Shown one piece after another: positions 1 to 8,784 of a stretch of 64,000 nucleotides of DNA. The number at the start of each line of letters is the position of its first letter. Positions within the stretch are counted from its first letter, which is position 1. The notes beneath the pieces were generated by a model. That model made no database searches. It saw only the letters and a program-made list of their open reading frames with translations, and was not told the DNA's origin. This DNA comes from Dyadobacter luticola (GTDB taxonomy: Bacteria; Bacteroidota; Bacteroidia; Cytophagales; Spirosomataceae). The position numbers were made by a program, and so were the translations under genes. The stretch covers positions 914,375-978,374 of the forward strand of contig NZ_VCEJ01000002.1 in NCBI RefSeq assembly GCF_005860805.1, given 5' to 3'.

Positions 1-870
1 CTTGTGGCAGCAAGGTGCCACTACGATCAGCTCAGCTCCGGCGGAGATACCTTTAAAAAGCGCATCGTCGGTCGCCGTGTCGCACGCGTGCAGCGCGATC
101 AGGATATCCGTCCCGGCACTTTCAAATTGTTCAATGGTTCCTTCCTGAAAGTGGAGGTGCTTAAAATTAGCGTTCCAGGCGATTGTGTTGCATAAGTTCA
201 CCAGGTCCGGCCGGAACTCGACGCCGGTCACTTCGGCTTCCAGATGAAGCACCTGGGTTAGATAATCGTACAAAGCGAATGTCAGATACCCTTTTCCCGA
301 GCCCATATCGGCTACTTTCAGCTTCTCCTTTGTTGGAATTTCCTTGATCAGGCTGCTCAGTATCTCAATGTAGTGGTTGATCTGGCGATATTTGTCCTGG
401 GCATTTTTTAGCACATTCCCGCTTTCGTCCGTGATTTTCAGCTCGTGCAGGTACTTTTTATTCTGAGAAGAAATCAGCCGGTTTTTTGTCTTATCATGCT
501 CAGCGGAAGGCACTTCCTGTACGCTCGAAGACATCTTCTTTAATGTGATTTTCTTGCCTCCGTGGATTTCCAGTTGCAGGTCAAAAGCCGTGGTAAGTAA
601 TGTGGCTACATGAAAGTCGGAGCCGAGCCATTTATTCAGAAGTTCCGTGCTTTCGGCAGCCGAATAATTTTTTACAATGTCCTTGGTTTTGTAGCGGTAA
701 GTGAAGCTTAATTTTTCTTCCTTTTTAATCAGGACCTTCTTAATGTAAATGCTTTTGAGGTTTTCTTCCTGCCCCTTATAATTTCCAAGTGAAAGTTTGG
801 CAAATGTTTGATCGGCAAGGCTTTGCGTAAATGCAGTCAGGAATTCTTCTACCTTTTCGGTAATGTTCAT
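1..870 (-). CDS. SAM-dependent methyltransferase (Methyltransf_32-like), C-terminus cut by window edge
   Basis: I translated this minus-strand frame by hand. It starts at the ATG at 868-870 and stays open to base 1, giving 290 visible residues. A glycine-rich SAM-binding motif I (VADMGSGKGYLTFAL) lies at about residues 186-200. An acidic strand end (VTGVEFRPD) follows, then HACDTATDDAL, and an APCCHK motif where the window ends. This order is typical of the Methyltransf_32 family, whose substrates are mostly unknown; small molecules, RNA and protein are all possible. About 180 residues precede the methyltransferase fold and look like a separate N-terminal domain. The next gene upstream is a sensor kinase on the same strand, 66 bases away. 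The fold is secure and the substrate is not. Confidence 0.8.
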   Translation of the reverse strand, partial: MNITEKVEEFLTAFTQSLADQTFAKLSLGNYKGQEENLKSIYIKKVLIKKEEKLSFTYRYKTKDIVKNYSAAESTELLNKWLGSDFHVATLLTTAFDLQLEIHGGKKITLKKMSSSVQEVPSAEHDKTKNRLISSQNKKYLHELKITDESGNVLKNAQDKYRQINHYIEILSSLIKEIPTKEKLKVADMGSGKGYLTFALYDYLTQVLHLEAEVTGVEFRPDLVNLCNTIAWNANFKHLHFQEGTIEQFESAGTDILIALHACDTATDDALFKGISAGAELIVVAPCCHK

Positions 871-936
871 GAATGTTATTTTCTGTTCTTTAAGCTAACA
901 CCAAAAAGCACGGTGCAGTTTAATCGCGGAGGAAAA

Positions 937-2736
937 CTAGCGCGCCACAGTTTTGGGAATCTCGATTTCCACCCGCGTACCCTTGGATTCCTGACTCTGG
1001 ATCTGGATTTTGCCATGAAGACTTTCCACGCGGTTTTTCACATTTTTAAGACCAATACCCTGCCGCGAAGGATCGATCATCCCGCTGCCATTATCCGCCA
1101 CCACCAGCGTAATCGTTTTGGTGTTTTCAACCAGATCAATGCTGGCCTGGCTGGCTGCTGAATGTTTGATAATGTTGTTGGCGAGTTCCAGAATAATGCT
1201 GTACAACTCGAATTCAATCTTGTTATTCATCCGGTTCTTTAGGCCGGTCAGATTGAATTTGAAATCAATGTTCTTGTTTTCGTTCAGCTTATCGACCAAC
1301 CGGTTCAATGCTACGATCAACCCGTGTTCTTCCAGCTCCGCAGGCATCAGGTTGTGTGACAGGCTCCTGAGTTCACGATAGGCTGAGCCGACCATCTGGT
1401 GCACACTGTTGTAGATTTTCTGCTCTTCCGGTGAAAGGACTTTTTTATCAATTCCGTACAAATACCAGTTCAGCGATGCCAATGTTCCACCCAAATGATC
1501 GTGCAGCTCTGCCGCAACACGCTTTCTTTCAATCGTTTGTCCCTGGATAAGCGCTTCCCTGATTTCCGTATTTTTCCTTCTCAGCTTTTTGTTGTTAAAC
1601 CAAAGAAATGCAGCAAAAGCGATGATCAGGCAGGTAAAAACAATAAGTACGCGCTGGATATTTTTCTGTTCGCTGATAATCTTTTGCTGCATCGCGGAGT
1701 CCATCAGCTCATTTTCGTAAGTGAGCTGGTACATGGTATACTGCCTTTTCACGTCGTCGTTATGGACCATACGCCAGCTGTAATTCACCTGGATATTGTA
1801 TTCCAGCGCCTCTTTATACATTCCCTTGCTGGCATAGGCGCGTGAAAGTGTGATCAGCGCCCAGTTTGTCTGCTGGTTGGAATGATACAACTTGGCCTGT
1901 GCCAGGGCTTTTTTTCCTTCCTCAATCGCCTTGTCGAATTGCCCCATTCTGAAATACACATTGCTGAGGTCGTTTAATGTATTGAGCTCTCCGTAGCGGC
2001 TGTTGGTTTTTCGTGAGAGTTCGAGGCTTTGCTGAAAGTATTTTTCAGCTTCGGCGTATTCATGAATTCTCACTTTCATGTAACCTTTATTTTGCAAAAT
2101 AGACGCCCGGCCCCAGTCCGAATCGAGGCTATCGAAAAGTGTATATGCCTGGTCATAATATTTGATGGCCACATCGTACATGCTCTTCTCACGATAGGCA
2201 TTGGCCAGGTTTTCAACCGTTAAAGCTCTCGCGCTGTCCGCATCCAGCTGCGTAAATATCTCAATCGCTTGCTCATAGTTGACCCGCGCCGAATCCCACT
2301 GGCGGTATTCGGAAAAGCTTTCAGCCAGGAATCTTTTTGCGTGCGCAGTGTAAAGCGGCATGTTCATCCGCTTGGAAAGGATCATGGTTTCATTGGAAAG
2401 CTCCCGCAGAATATCGTAGCTCCCGTCGAGTAAGTAATAGGTGCTTAATAGGTTGTACGCCAGTATTTTACCTTTACTCCACTGATGTTTTTGGGAAAGA
2501 AAAAGAATGTGTTTTGCGTAGAACATCGACTTGTCTGCGTCGATAAAAATGTAGGAAGCGCCCTTTTTGTAGTATTTGATGACGAGCGCGGTATCCTCTT
2601 CAAAATTTTCGCGGGGAACAGCTTCCGGAATTTCATCTTTATCCGACTGGAAAACATCGGAGTTGCTGGAAGAGCATCCGCCTGAAAGGAGCGCAATGAA
2701 AATGACAGGAAAAAGAAGCTTGCAAAAGTCAATCAT
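937..2736 (-). CDS. TPR-containing sensor histidine kinase (HisKA_3/NarX type)
   Basis: About 599 residues from the preferred ATG at 2736; an in-frame ATG also exists at 2760. The 2736 start gives a clean signal sequence ending in LLSGGC, a possible though non-canonical lipobox. Residues of roughly 60-330 form tandem TPR repeats (motifs such as AEKYFQQSLELSR). A hydrophobic segment lies at about 363-380. It is followed by a HisKA_3 dimerisation box (ERKRVAAELHDHLGG, His near 412) and an HATPase domain with N box (ELANNIIKHS) and G boxes (DNGSGM, GIGLKNV). This architecture is common in Bacteroidota, where the TPR region is thought to sense from the periplasm and a LuxR/NarL regulator receives the phosphate. 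No such regulator is adjacent, so this is an orphan kinase here. Confidence 0.88.
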   Translation of the reverse strand: MIDFCKLLFPVIFIALLSGGCSSSNSDVFQSDKDEIPEAVPRENFEEDTALVIKYYKKGASYIFIDADKSMFYAKHILFLSQKHQWSKGKILAYNLLSTYYLLDGSYDILRELSNETMILSKRMNMPLYTAHAKRFLAESFSEYRQWDSARVNYEQAIEIFTQLDADSARALTVENLANAYREKSMYDVAIKYYDQAYTLFDSLDSDWGRASILQNKGYMKVRIHEYAEAEKYFQQSLELSRKTNSRYGELNTLNDLSNVYFRMGQFDKAIEEGKKALAQAKLYHSNQQTNWALITLSRAYASKGMYKEALEYNIQVNYSWRMVHNDDVKRQYTMYQLTYENELMDSAMQQKIISEQKNIQRVLIVFTCLIIAFAAFLWFNNKKLRRKNTEIREALIQGQTIERKRVAAELHDHLGGTLASLNWYLYGIDKKVLSPEEQKIYNSVHQMVGSAYRELRSLSHNLMPAELEEHGLIVALNRLVDKLNENKNIDFKFNLTGLKNRMNNKIEFELYSIILELANNIIKHSAASQASIDLVENTKTITLVVADNGSGMIDPSRQGIGLKNVKNRVESLHGKIQIQSQESKGTRVEIEIPKTVAR

Positions 2737-2909
2737 ACTGTCCTGATACCATGTCGGCAATGTCTCCGGGAGGGCCGGAAAGAATGAAAGAATTTCATGG
2801 TATTCGTTGAGATTTCGGGGTTATCACCTCAAATATAAAAAATACATCTCTAACCATGGTGGTTATTTGTGATTGAATTGAATATTTTGAAGCATTAAGT
2901 GCCCGAAAA

Positions 2910-3533
2910 TCAACCGCGGCTTACATATTTATTACCCTTGATAAAGTAACGGTAGGGGAGATCAGCGCCCACATTTATGCCGATTCTCGGGGAAGATTCC
3001 ATTTCAAAACCGGAAATAATCGGGGGCGTGATGAAAATATTAGCATCATTCAAATGCAAATGATTGTGAGCCGAGCGCTCGATACCCATAGCGCGCACCA
3101 GCTTGCCAGGACCGCGGCACAAATCTTCCAGCTTAATCTTGCCTTTCCGGATCGATTCCCCGCTTTTACCAACTTTTAACGAGCGTCGCTGCTCCATAAT
3201 TTCAATGCCGCGTGTAGGCTCCAATGCACGGATCAACACAGCTTCCCCGATCCCACATTCGTTACTTACTACATTGAAACACTGATACATACCGTAAATC
3301 AGGTACACATAAATCGTACCGGCAGCACCGTACATCGGCTCCGTACGGGTAGTACGGCGGTTGTAGGCGTGGCAGGCCGGGTCGTCCCGGAGATAGGCTT
3401 CCGTTTCAACAATAATCCCGGCGGTGGTACCGTCGGGACTATCGTGAACAAGCTCACAACCCAGTAATTTTTGTGCAAGCGTGCGCGTATCATGCGCGTC
3501 AAAAAACGATTGCGACAGCCTTGTCGTGGACAT
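2910..3533 (-). CDS. 3-methyladenine DNA glycosylase (AAG/MPG family)
   Basis: 207 residues, the normal length for the bacterial AAG/MPG family. These enzymes flip out and excise alkylated or deaminated purines (3-methyladenine, hypoxanthine) to start base excision repair. The key segment VETEAYL at 42-48 carries the expected catalytic Glu (about residue 45) and the intercalating Tyr (47). It is followed by CHAYNRRTTRTEPMYG and YVYLIYGMYQCFNVV, the conserved core, and by LIRALEPTRG and CRGPGKL. The start is 5 bases downstream of the yicC stop, so it is probably the last gene of a pdxA-yicC-glycosylase transcript. No sign of damage. Confidence 0.93.
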   Translation of the reverse strand: MSTTRLSQSFFDAHDTRTLAQKLLGCELVHDSPDGTTAGIIVETEAYLRDDPACHAYNRRTTRTEPMYGAAGTIYVYLIYGMYQCFNVVSNECGIGEAVLIRALEPTRGIEIMEQRRSLKVGKSGESIRKGKIKLEDLCRGPGKLVRAMGIERSAHNHLHLNDANIFITPPIISGFEMESSPRIGINVGADLPYRYFIKGNKYVSRG

Positions 3534-3538
3534 CGGTA

Positions 3539-4426
3539 TCAGATAATGTTCATCGTCTGCTCTTTGATCTTTTCCAGCTCGTCCTTCATCTGGACCACAA
3601 AATGCTGGATCGAAACGTCATTGGCCTTGGAACCGATGGTATTGATTTCCCTGCCAATTTCCTGTGCAATGAAATTCAACTTTTTACCATTGCTTTCCGC
3701 CGCCTTCATGGTTTCCAGAAAATAGGTCAGGTGATTTGCCAGACGTATTTTTTCTTCTGAAATATCAAATTTCTCCACGTAATAAATCAGTTCCTGCTCG
3801 AAACGGTTCGGGTCGAAATTATCGTCTGATAACAATTCCCTCACTTGTTTTTCGAGCCGCTCACGTACTGCGGGGATACGCAGCTTGTCCTGCTCGCCCA
3901 CGCTGTCCAGTAGCGTCTGGATCGTTTTAATGTATTCAGAAAATTTATCGCTGGTCATTTTGCCTTCCTGCTCCCTGAAAACCGTGCATTTACGTAAAGC
4001 CTCCATCACGGCGACTTTGATCTGCGACCAGTCATTTTCCTTGCTCGAATCGTCGACAGTCTCATTATTATACGCGTTCGGCATTTGAAGGGCGATTCTC
4101 AGCAATTCCGTGAAGTCGGGAGTGAAGCCCAGATCGCTCGCGGTATTGGAAAGATCCTGGTAATAAGCGGCTACCAGCTGACGGTTTACCGAAGTGGAAG
4201 CAATGGTTTTCCCTACCGGCTGCACGGTCAGCGTGAATTCCACTTTGCCGCGTTCCAGCGATTGTGTGATCAGATTCCGTATTTCAATTTCCTTTTCCGA
4301 GTAGTTTCTGGGTATGCGGCAATAGATATCCAAAAATTTCGAGTTCAGGGTTTTAATTTCGACCGTAACATTGATCGAGTCGGATTCGATGTTGGATACA
4401 CCGTATCCGGTCATTGATTTCAGCAT
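3539..4426 (-). CDS. yicC: YicC family endoribonuclease
   Basis: 295 residues, full length for the YicC/YloC family. The N-terminus MLKSMTGYG is the family signature. The C-terminal end with GREINTIGSKANDVSIQHFV matches the DUF1732 domain. E. coli YicC has been described as an endoribonuclease acting on small RNAs; the role in Bacteroidota is not established. The gene is 5 bases downstream of pdxA and 5 bases upstream of the DNA glycosylase gene, so the three are almost certainly co-transcribed. Confidence 0.93.
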   Translation of the reverse strand: MLKSMTGYGVSNIESDSINVTVEIKTLNSKFLDIYCRIPRNYSEKEIEIRNLITQSLERGKVEFTLTVQPVGKTIASTSVNRQLVAAYYQDLSNTASDLGFTPDFTELLRIALQMPNAYNNETVDDSSKENDWSQIKVAVMEALRKCTVFREQEGKMTSDKFSEYIKTIQTLLDSVGEQDKLRIPAVRERLEKQVRELLSDDNFDPNRFEQELIYYVEKFDISEEKIRLANHLTYFLETMKAAESNGKKLNFIAQEIGREINTIGSKANDVSIQHFVVQMKDELEKIKEQTMNII

Positions 4427-4431
4427 TTTTG

Positions 4432-5541
4432 TTAGTTGTTAAAACGTTGCTTCCCGCCGGATTTGGCAGGATGTTGGCTTTCAGATGGTTGTGGTTTAGA
4501 TATCAGTGCATTCTTATCCATATCCGCATTAAAAATTCGGAACCTGGAAATGTCGCAAGCCATATAAATCGCCTGCAAAATGGAGCCTGGTTCCGCCAGA
4601 TTTTTACCGGCAATGTTGTAGGCAGTGCCATGATCGGGCGAAGTGCGCACAGCAGAAAGTCCTGCCGTAAAGTTGACACCTTCATTGAAAGACAATGTTT
4701 TGAAAGGTATCAATCCCTGATCGTGGTACATCGCGAGTACGGCGTCATATTGTTTGTAGGTACCTGCCGCAAAAAATCCATCCGCCGGGAAAGGTCCGAC
4801 AACGATGTGGCCTTTTTCCTTGAATGTTTTAATTACCGGCTGGATGATTTCGATTTCTTCCGTACCCAGCAAACCATTTTCCCCGGCATGCGGATTCAGC
4901 CCCAGCACCGCCAGTTTTGGTTTTTTTATGCCAAAATCACCTTTTAATGATTGTAAAATCTGCTCGATCTTGGCCGTCAGCTTTTCTGTTGTAATGTTTG
5001 CTTTTACATTTTCCAAAGGAATATGGCCGGTCAGCACCCCTACGCGTAAATCGCCGGAAACCATAAACATCAATGCATCCTCTTTCTCAAATGCCTGCGC
5101 AAGGAATTCGGTGTGTCCTGGAAATTTGAAAGTTTCGCTTTGAATGTTGTCCTTGTTGATCGGCCCGGTCACCAGCGCGTGGATTTTGCCTTCTTTTAAA
5201 TCTTCCACGGCTCTTTTTAATGCTGCCAGTGAACCTTGGCCAGCTTCGGCGGTAATTTTTCCCGGCTCTATCTCGGTCTGGTGATCGTGCCAGCAAGTGA
5301 TCACGTTTGTTAGTTTGTGATTTACCTGATCTGCTTTCTGGATGCCGTGAAGCGCCCAGTCTTTCATTTCCAGTTGCGTTCTATACTGGTTCAATACCCG
5401 CAACGAGCCATAAATAATGGGTGTGCACAATCTTGTTAACTGGTTTCCTTCAAGTGCTTTAAGGATTACTTCTGGTCCAATACCATTATAATCGCCAATT
5501 GTAATTCCTATGATGGGTTTGTCGCTATGTTGGTCGCTCAT
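4432..5541 (-). CDS. pdxA: 4-hydroxythreonine-4-phosphate dehydrogenase PdxA
   Basis: 369 residues. PdxA oxidises 4-phospho-hydroxy-L-threonine with NAD and, after decarboxylation, supplies 3-amino-2-oxopropyl phosphate to the DXP-dependent pyridoxal phosphate pathway. The metal-binding histidines are visible in FPGHTEFLAQ, LGLNPHAGENG and AMYHDQGLIPFK, and the N-terminal GITIGDYNGIGPE is characteristic. The last ~30 residues (KPQPSESQHPAKSGGK and beyond) form a polar tail that looks dispensable. It heads the pdxA-yicC-glycosylase run and is divergent from the 2-hydroxyacid dehydrogenase gene. Confidence 0.96.
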   Translation of the reverse strand: MSDQHSDKPIIGITIGDYNGIGPEVILKALEGNQLTRLCTPIIYGSLRVLNQYRTQLEMKDWALHGIQKADQVNHKLTNVITCWHDHQTEIEPGKITAEAGQGSLAALKRAVEDLKEGKIHALVTGPINKDNIQSETFKFPGHTEFLAQAFEKEDALMFMVSGDLRVGVLTGHIPLENVKANITTEKLTAKIEQILQSLKGDFGIKKPKLAVLGLNPHAGENGLLGTEEIEIIQPVIKTFKEKGHIVVGPFPADGFFAAGTYKQYDAVLAMYHDQGLIPFKTLSFNEGVNFTAGLSAVRTSPDHGTAYNIAGKNLAEPGSILQAIYMACDISRFRIFNADMDKNALISKPQPSESQHPAKSGGKQRFNN

Positions 5542-5586
5542 GTACGTAAAATGCGGTTGAATCTATTCTGCGGAGTAATTCTATAT

Positions 5587-5594
5587 TACTTTTG
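5587..5594 (+). promoter_or_regulatory. Candidate -7 element (TACTTTTG) for the 2-hydroxyacid dehydrogenase gene
   Basis: Exact match to the Bacteroidota -7 consensus TAnnTTTG, 42 bases before the ATG at 5637. No TTTG at the expected -33 spacing is visible, so only one of the two boxes supports it. Confidence 0.35.
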
Positions 5595-5636
5595 CCAAAA
5601 AATTGACCGGCAAGTTACAAAAAATCCTGTGCTCCT

Positions 5637-6563
5637 ATGAAAATCCTGATAGCGGACTCCATGCATTCGTCTCTTTTCAATATGCTGGAACAGCGGAACT
5701 GGGAATATGACTACCAACCCGAATACCGTAGAGTAGAAATTAAAGCCGCGCTGCCGGAGTTTGACGGACTTGTGATCCGTAGCAAGACTTTCGTGGACCG
5801 GGAAATGCTTGCAGATGCCAAAAACCTGAAATTCATCGCCAGGGCAGGAGCGGGGCTGGACCTGATCGACCTGGATGTGGCGAAGGAAATGAACATTCAG
5901 GTTTTCCATGCAGGTACCGGAAATCGCGATGCCGTGGCGGAACATGCACTGGGGATGTTGCTGGCACTATTCAACAACATTCTGAAAGCCGACCGGGAAG
6001 TCCGGAGCGGTATCTGGGACCGGGAGGGAAATCGCGGCGTGGAGTTGATGGGAAAAACCGTTGGATTGATCGGCTATGGAAATAATGGTACGGCTACTGC
6101 AAAAAGAATGAGCGGCTTTGGCTGTAAGGTGCTTGCCTATGATAAGTACCGCGACAATTATGGCGACGAATTTGCAGAGGCATCTTCTCTGGAACGGATT
6201 ATGGCTGAGGCAGACATTCTGAGCCTGCACATCCCGCTGACTGAAATCAGCAAGCGAATGATCGATGACACATTTATCGAAAAATTCGCGAAGTCTTTCT
6301 ACTTCGTAAATCTTTCAAGAGGAGAAACCGCCAGCCTGAGCGCAGTAGTTGCAGGCCTGAAAAGCGGTAAAATCAAAGGAGCTTGTCTGGATGTACTGGA
6401 AAAAGAGAAGATTGATAAGTTAAGTGAGGCTCAACAAAAAACTTTCGATTATCTGAGAACCTCGGATAATGTTGTCTTAACTCCGCACATCGGCGGCTGG
6501 ACGCACGAGAGTTACGTTCGGATCAATGAAGTGTTGGTATCGCAAATCGAAACTGGCATATAA
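5637..6563 (+). CDS. D-isomer 2-hydroxyacid dehydrogenase (phosphoglycerate dehydrogenase-like)
   Basis: 308 residues. The N-terminal half holds the substrate-binding fold (FDGLVIRSKTFVD, ARAGAGLDLID). The middle carries the Rossmann NAD motif GLIGYGNNGTA. The catalytic Arg is in NLSRGE and the catalytic His in TPHIGGWTHES. Family members reduce or oxidise 2-hydroxyacids such as 3-phosphoglycerate, glycerate or lactate. There is no ACT domain, so this is not the long regulated SerA form. It could supply serine biosynthesis, and through it the PLP pathway of the divergent pdxA, but the substrate cannot be read from the sequence. Confidence 0.9.
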   Translation: MKILIADSMHSSLFNMLEQRNWEYDYQPEYRRVEIKAALPEFDGLVIRSKTFVDREMLADAKNLKFIARAGAGLDLIDLDVAKEMNIQVFHAGTGNRDAVAEHALGMLLALFNNILKADREVRSGIWDREGNRGVELMGKTVGLIGYGNNGTATAKRMSGFGCKVLAYDKYRDNYGDEFAEASSLERIMAEADILSLHIPLTEISKRMIDDTFIEKFAKSFYFVNLSRGETASLSAVVAGLKSGKIKGACLDVLEKEKIDKLSEAQQKTFDYLRTSDNVVLTPHIGGWTHESYVRINEVLVSQIETGI

Positions 6564-6587
6564 CAAAAATGCCGACCAAAGGTCGGC
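6564..6587 (-). terminator. Rho-independent terminator downstream of rplY
   Basis: Stem GCCGACC (6571-6577) and GGTCGGC (6581-6587) with a 3-base loop. On the minus strand it is followed by ATTTTTGT, so it best serves rplY, which ends at 6623. The plus-strand side lacks a T-run. Confidence 0.7.
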
Positions 6588-6622
6588 ACGTTTGCATCTA
6601 TTAGCCATGAAAAATAAAATAC

Positions 6623-7189
6623 TTATTTACCAAGTGTACCGCGAAGTGCACGTGGGATCTCTACTGATGCGATCGGATTACTTGCGGCTGTCAATATAAC
6701 AAAATTTTCAGCTTTCAGTGCACCTACTTTAACAGATTTTCCTAAATCTAGTTCCGTAATATCAACATTCACGTAGTCAGGAATGTTCTGCGCCAATCCT
6801 TGTACACGCAATTTACGCAATTTTTGATTCATTTTACCACCCTTCATTACTCCCGTAGAAGTACCTGTCAACTTCACCGGTACATCCACTTTGATCTCCT
6901 TGCCGTCAACAATCTGCAAGAAATCCGCGTGGATCAATGCATCGTTTACCGGGTGGAATTGTTTTTCCTGAAGAATGGCGTTATATAAGTCACCTTCGAT
7001 ATTCAGGGTAACATTAAAAATATCCGGCGTGAAAAGCAATTCACGGAACAACATCGATGGCGCGTAGAAATGTACTTGCTCGGCGCCTCCGTACAACACA
7101 GACGGCACATAACCTTGTGCGCGTAACTCCTGGGCTTCCGTCTTTCCGAGATTCGCTCTTTTAAACCCTACAATCTCAATACTTTTCAT
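6623..7189 (-). CDS. rplY: 50S ribosomal protein L25/general stress protein Ctc
   Basis: 188 residues, the longer CTC/TL5 form rather than the ~95-residue E. coli L25. The N-terminal L25 domain binds 5S rRNA. The C-terminal TL5 beta domain includes FHPVNDALIHADFLQI and VDVPVKLTGTSTGV. It lies 35 bases downstream of prs; prs followed by rplY/ctc is a widespread bacterial arrangement, so the two are probably co-transcribed. A clear terminator follows it at 6564-6587. Confidence 0.95.
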   Translation of the reverse strand: MKSIEIVGFKRANLGKTEAQELRAQGYVPSVLYGGAEQVHFYAPSMLFRELLFTPDIFNVTLNIEGDLYNAILQEKQFHPVNDALIHADFLQIVDGKEIKVDVPVKLTGTSTGVMKGGKMNQKLRKLRVQGLAQNIPDYVNVDITELDLGKSVKVGALKAENFVILTAASNPIASVEIPRALRGTLGK

Positions 7190-7224
7190 AAGAATTTTTA
7201 ATAATAAGTGAAATAAAATAAAAT

Positions 7225-8169
7225 TTACTGATAGTTTATAAATAATGAACTAATAGATTCATGATCTCTGATCCGACCGATCGCCTTTGCAAAAAGCTCT
7301 GCAACCGACAATACGCGGATTTTTGGATTGTGTTGCTTCAAAGGAATCGTATCCGTAATAATTAATTCCTCCAAAACGGAGTTGGCAATATTTTCGTGGG
7401 CATTGCCCGACATGATCGCGTGCGTACTGATTGCCCGGACCGAATTAGCGCCTTTTTCCATGATGATTTCGGCCGCTTTGCAAAGTGTACCGCCAGTATC
7501 GATCAAGTCATCGACTAGTACGACATCCATTCCTTCCACATCCCCGATTACCTGCATGCTGGCAATTTCATTGGCCCGTTTGCGGTGTTTATCGCAAAGG
7601 ATCATATCAACATTCAGGAATTTGGCAAAGTTTCTTGCCCGCGCCGCGCCGCCCATATCAGGGGAAGCGATGAGCAAGTTTTTCAGGTTCAGTGACTTGA
7701 TATAAGGAACAAAAATCGAAGTACCTTCTAAATGATCAACCGGTAAGTCGAAGAAACCCTGGATCTGTCCGGCGTGTAAATCAATTGTAATCAAACGATC
7801 CACACCAACAGAAGTAAGCAAATTGGCCACCACTTTCGCAGCGATCGCTACGCGCGGCTTGTCTTTTCTGTCCTGCCTGGCGTAGCCGAAATAGGGAAGT
7901 ACCACTGTTACATAATGTGAAGATGCGCGACGTGCGGCATCCACCATTAACAATAATTCCAGCAAGTTATCAGCTGGCGGAAATGTGGATTGGATCAGAA
8001 AAACATCACATCCCCTGATTGATTCTTCAAAACTTGGAGACAGTTCGCCATCACTGAACTTGCGTAAAGTGTAGCCTCCCAGCTCCTTACCATAATACCT
8101 GGCAATGTCTTTGGCCAAATATTCGGACTGACTCCCCGAAAATATTTTTACTGTATTAAATGATCCCAT
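7225..8169 (-). CDS. prs: Ribose-phosphate pyrophosphokinase (PRPP synthetase)
   Basis: 314 residues, standard class I length. It makes PRPP from ribose 5-phosphate and ATP for purine, pyrimidine, His, Trp and NAD synthesis. Visible signatures are the N-terminal FSGSQSEYLAKDIA, the flexible-loop region YARQDRKDKPR, the metal and ATP segment DLHAGQIQGFFD, and the PRPP-binding loop VVLVDDLIDTGGT. It is the third gene of the trpS-PAP2-prs-rplY run and may have its own promoter in the 39-base gap upstream. Confidence 0.97.
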   Translation of the reverse strand: MGSFNTVKIFSGSQSEYLAKDIARYYGKELGGYTLRKFSDGELSPSFEESIRGCDVFLIQSTFPPADNLLELLLMVDAARRASSHYVTVVLPYFGYARQDRKDKPRVAIAAKVVANLLTSVGVDRLITIDLHAGQIQGFFDLPVDHLEGTSIFVPYIKSLNLKNLLIASPDMGGAARARNFAKFLNVDMILCDKHRKRANEIASMQVIGDVEGMDVVLVDDLIDTGGTLCKAAEIIMEKGANSVRAISTHAIMSGNAHENIANSVLEELIITDTIPLKQHNPKIRVLSVAELFAKAIGRIRDHESISSLFINYQ

Positions 8170-8189
8170 TGGCCAGACTAAAATTTCCG

Positions 8190-8197
8190 CAAAATTA
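8190..8197 (-). promoter_or_regulatory. Candidate -7 element (TAATTTTG) upstream of prs
   Basis: On the minus strand this is an exact TAnnTTTG match, about 20 bases before the prs ATG. A correctly spaced TTTG is not visible. It could give prs a promoter separate from trpS. Confidence 0.3.
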
Positions 8198-8208
8198 ACT
8201 AAAATGAT

Positions 8209-8784
8209 TCAATTAAGATAATATCTTTTTGAAAAAGTATGATACAGCAGGACGCACATGAAGCCTACAAGTGTACCGACGATTGCCCCAACGAAGATGT
8301 CAGCCGGGTAGTGGACTCCAACATATACCCGGCTATAAGAGTACAAGGCCGCCCAGACAAAGATCAAACCGATATATCTGACATTGTTCCTTAAAAAAGC
8401 GAACCACGTCACTGCCAATGCAAAACTTGTGGATGCGTGCGAGGAAGCGAATCCGTAAAGCCCGCCGCAACCCGTCACTTCATGCACCAGGCCATTTAAT
8501 GTTGGCTCGTGACAGGGGCGGAATCGCACAAAATAGGGTTTCATGAGCCCGGACGTAATCTGATCTGCAATGACGACGGCAATGATCACGGTTAAGATGG
8601 CAGCGAGACCTTTTTTCAGGCCAGGTTTCATCGAGAAAAAAATCAGCAGAATGTACATCGGGACCCAGGTGTATTTAAATGTGACCCAGTACATAATCGC
8701 GTCGAGCCAGGGCGTATGCATGCCGTTCAGCCAGAGAAACAGCTCCTGATCGGAATGTATCAGCGTGTCCACGGCGTCATTCAT
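8209..8784 (-). CDS. PAP2-family membrane phosphatase
   Basis: 191 residues with several hydrophobic helices. The three PAP2 phosphatase motifs are present: KPYFVRFRPC (KX6RP type), ASSHASTSFA (the SH motif) and SRVYVGVHYPADI (SRX5HXXXD). Such enzymes remove phosphate from lipid phosphates such as phosphatidate, phosphatidylglycerophosphate or undecaprenyl pyrophosphate, with the active site facing the periplasm. The start overlaps the trpS stop by 4 bases, so the two genes are translationally coupled. The lipid substrate is not evident. Confidence 0.9.
   Translation of the reverse strand: MNDAVDTLIHSDQELFLWLNGMHTPWLDAIMYWVTFKYTWVPMYILLIFFSMKPGLKKGLAAILTVIIAVVIADQITSGLMKPYFVRFRPCHEPTLNGLVHEVTGCGGLYGFASSHASTSFALAVTWFAFLRNNVRYIGLIFVWAALYSYSRVYVGVHYPADIFVGAIVGTLVGFMCVLLYHTFSKRYYLN

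Noticed and set aside
4414..4947. Plus-strand open frame of 177 codons opposite pdxA
   Set aside because: Shadow of pdxA; His and Ser-rich translation with no motif.
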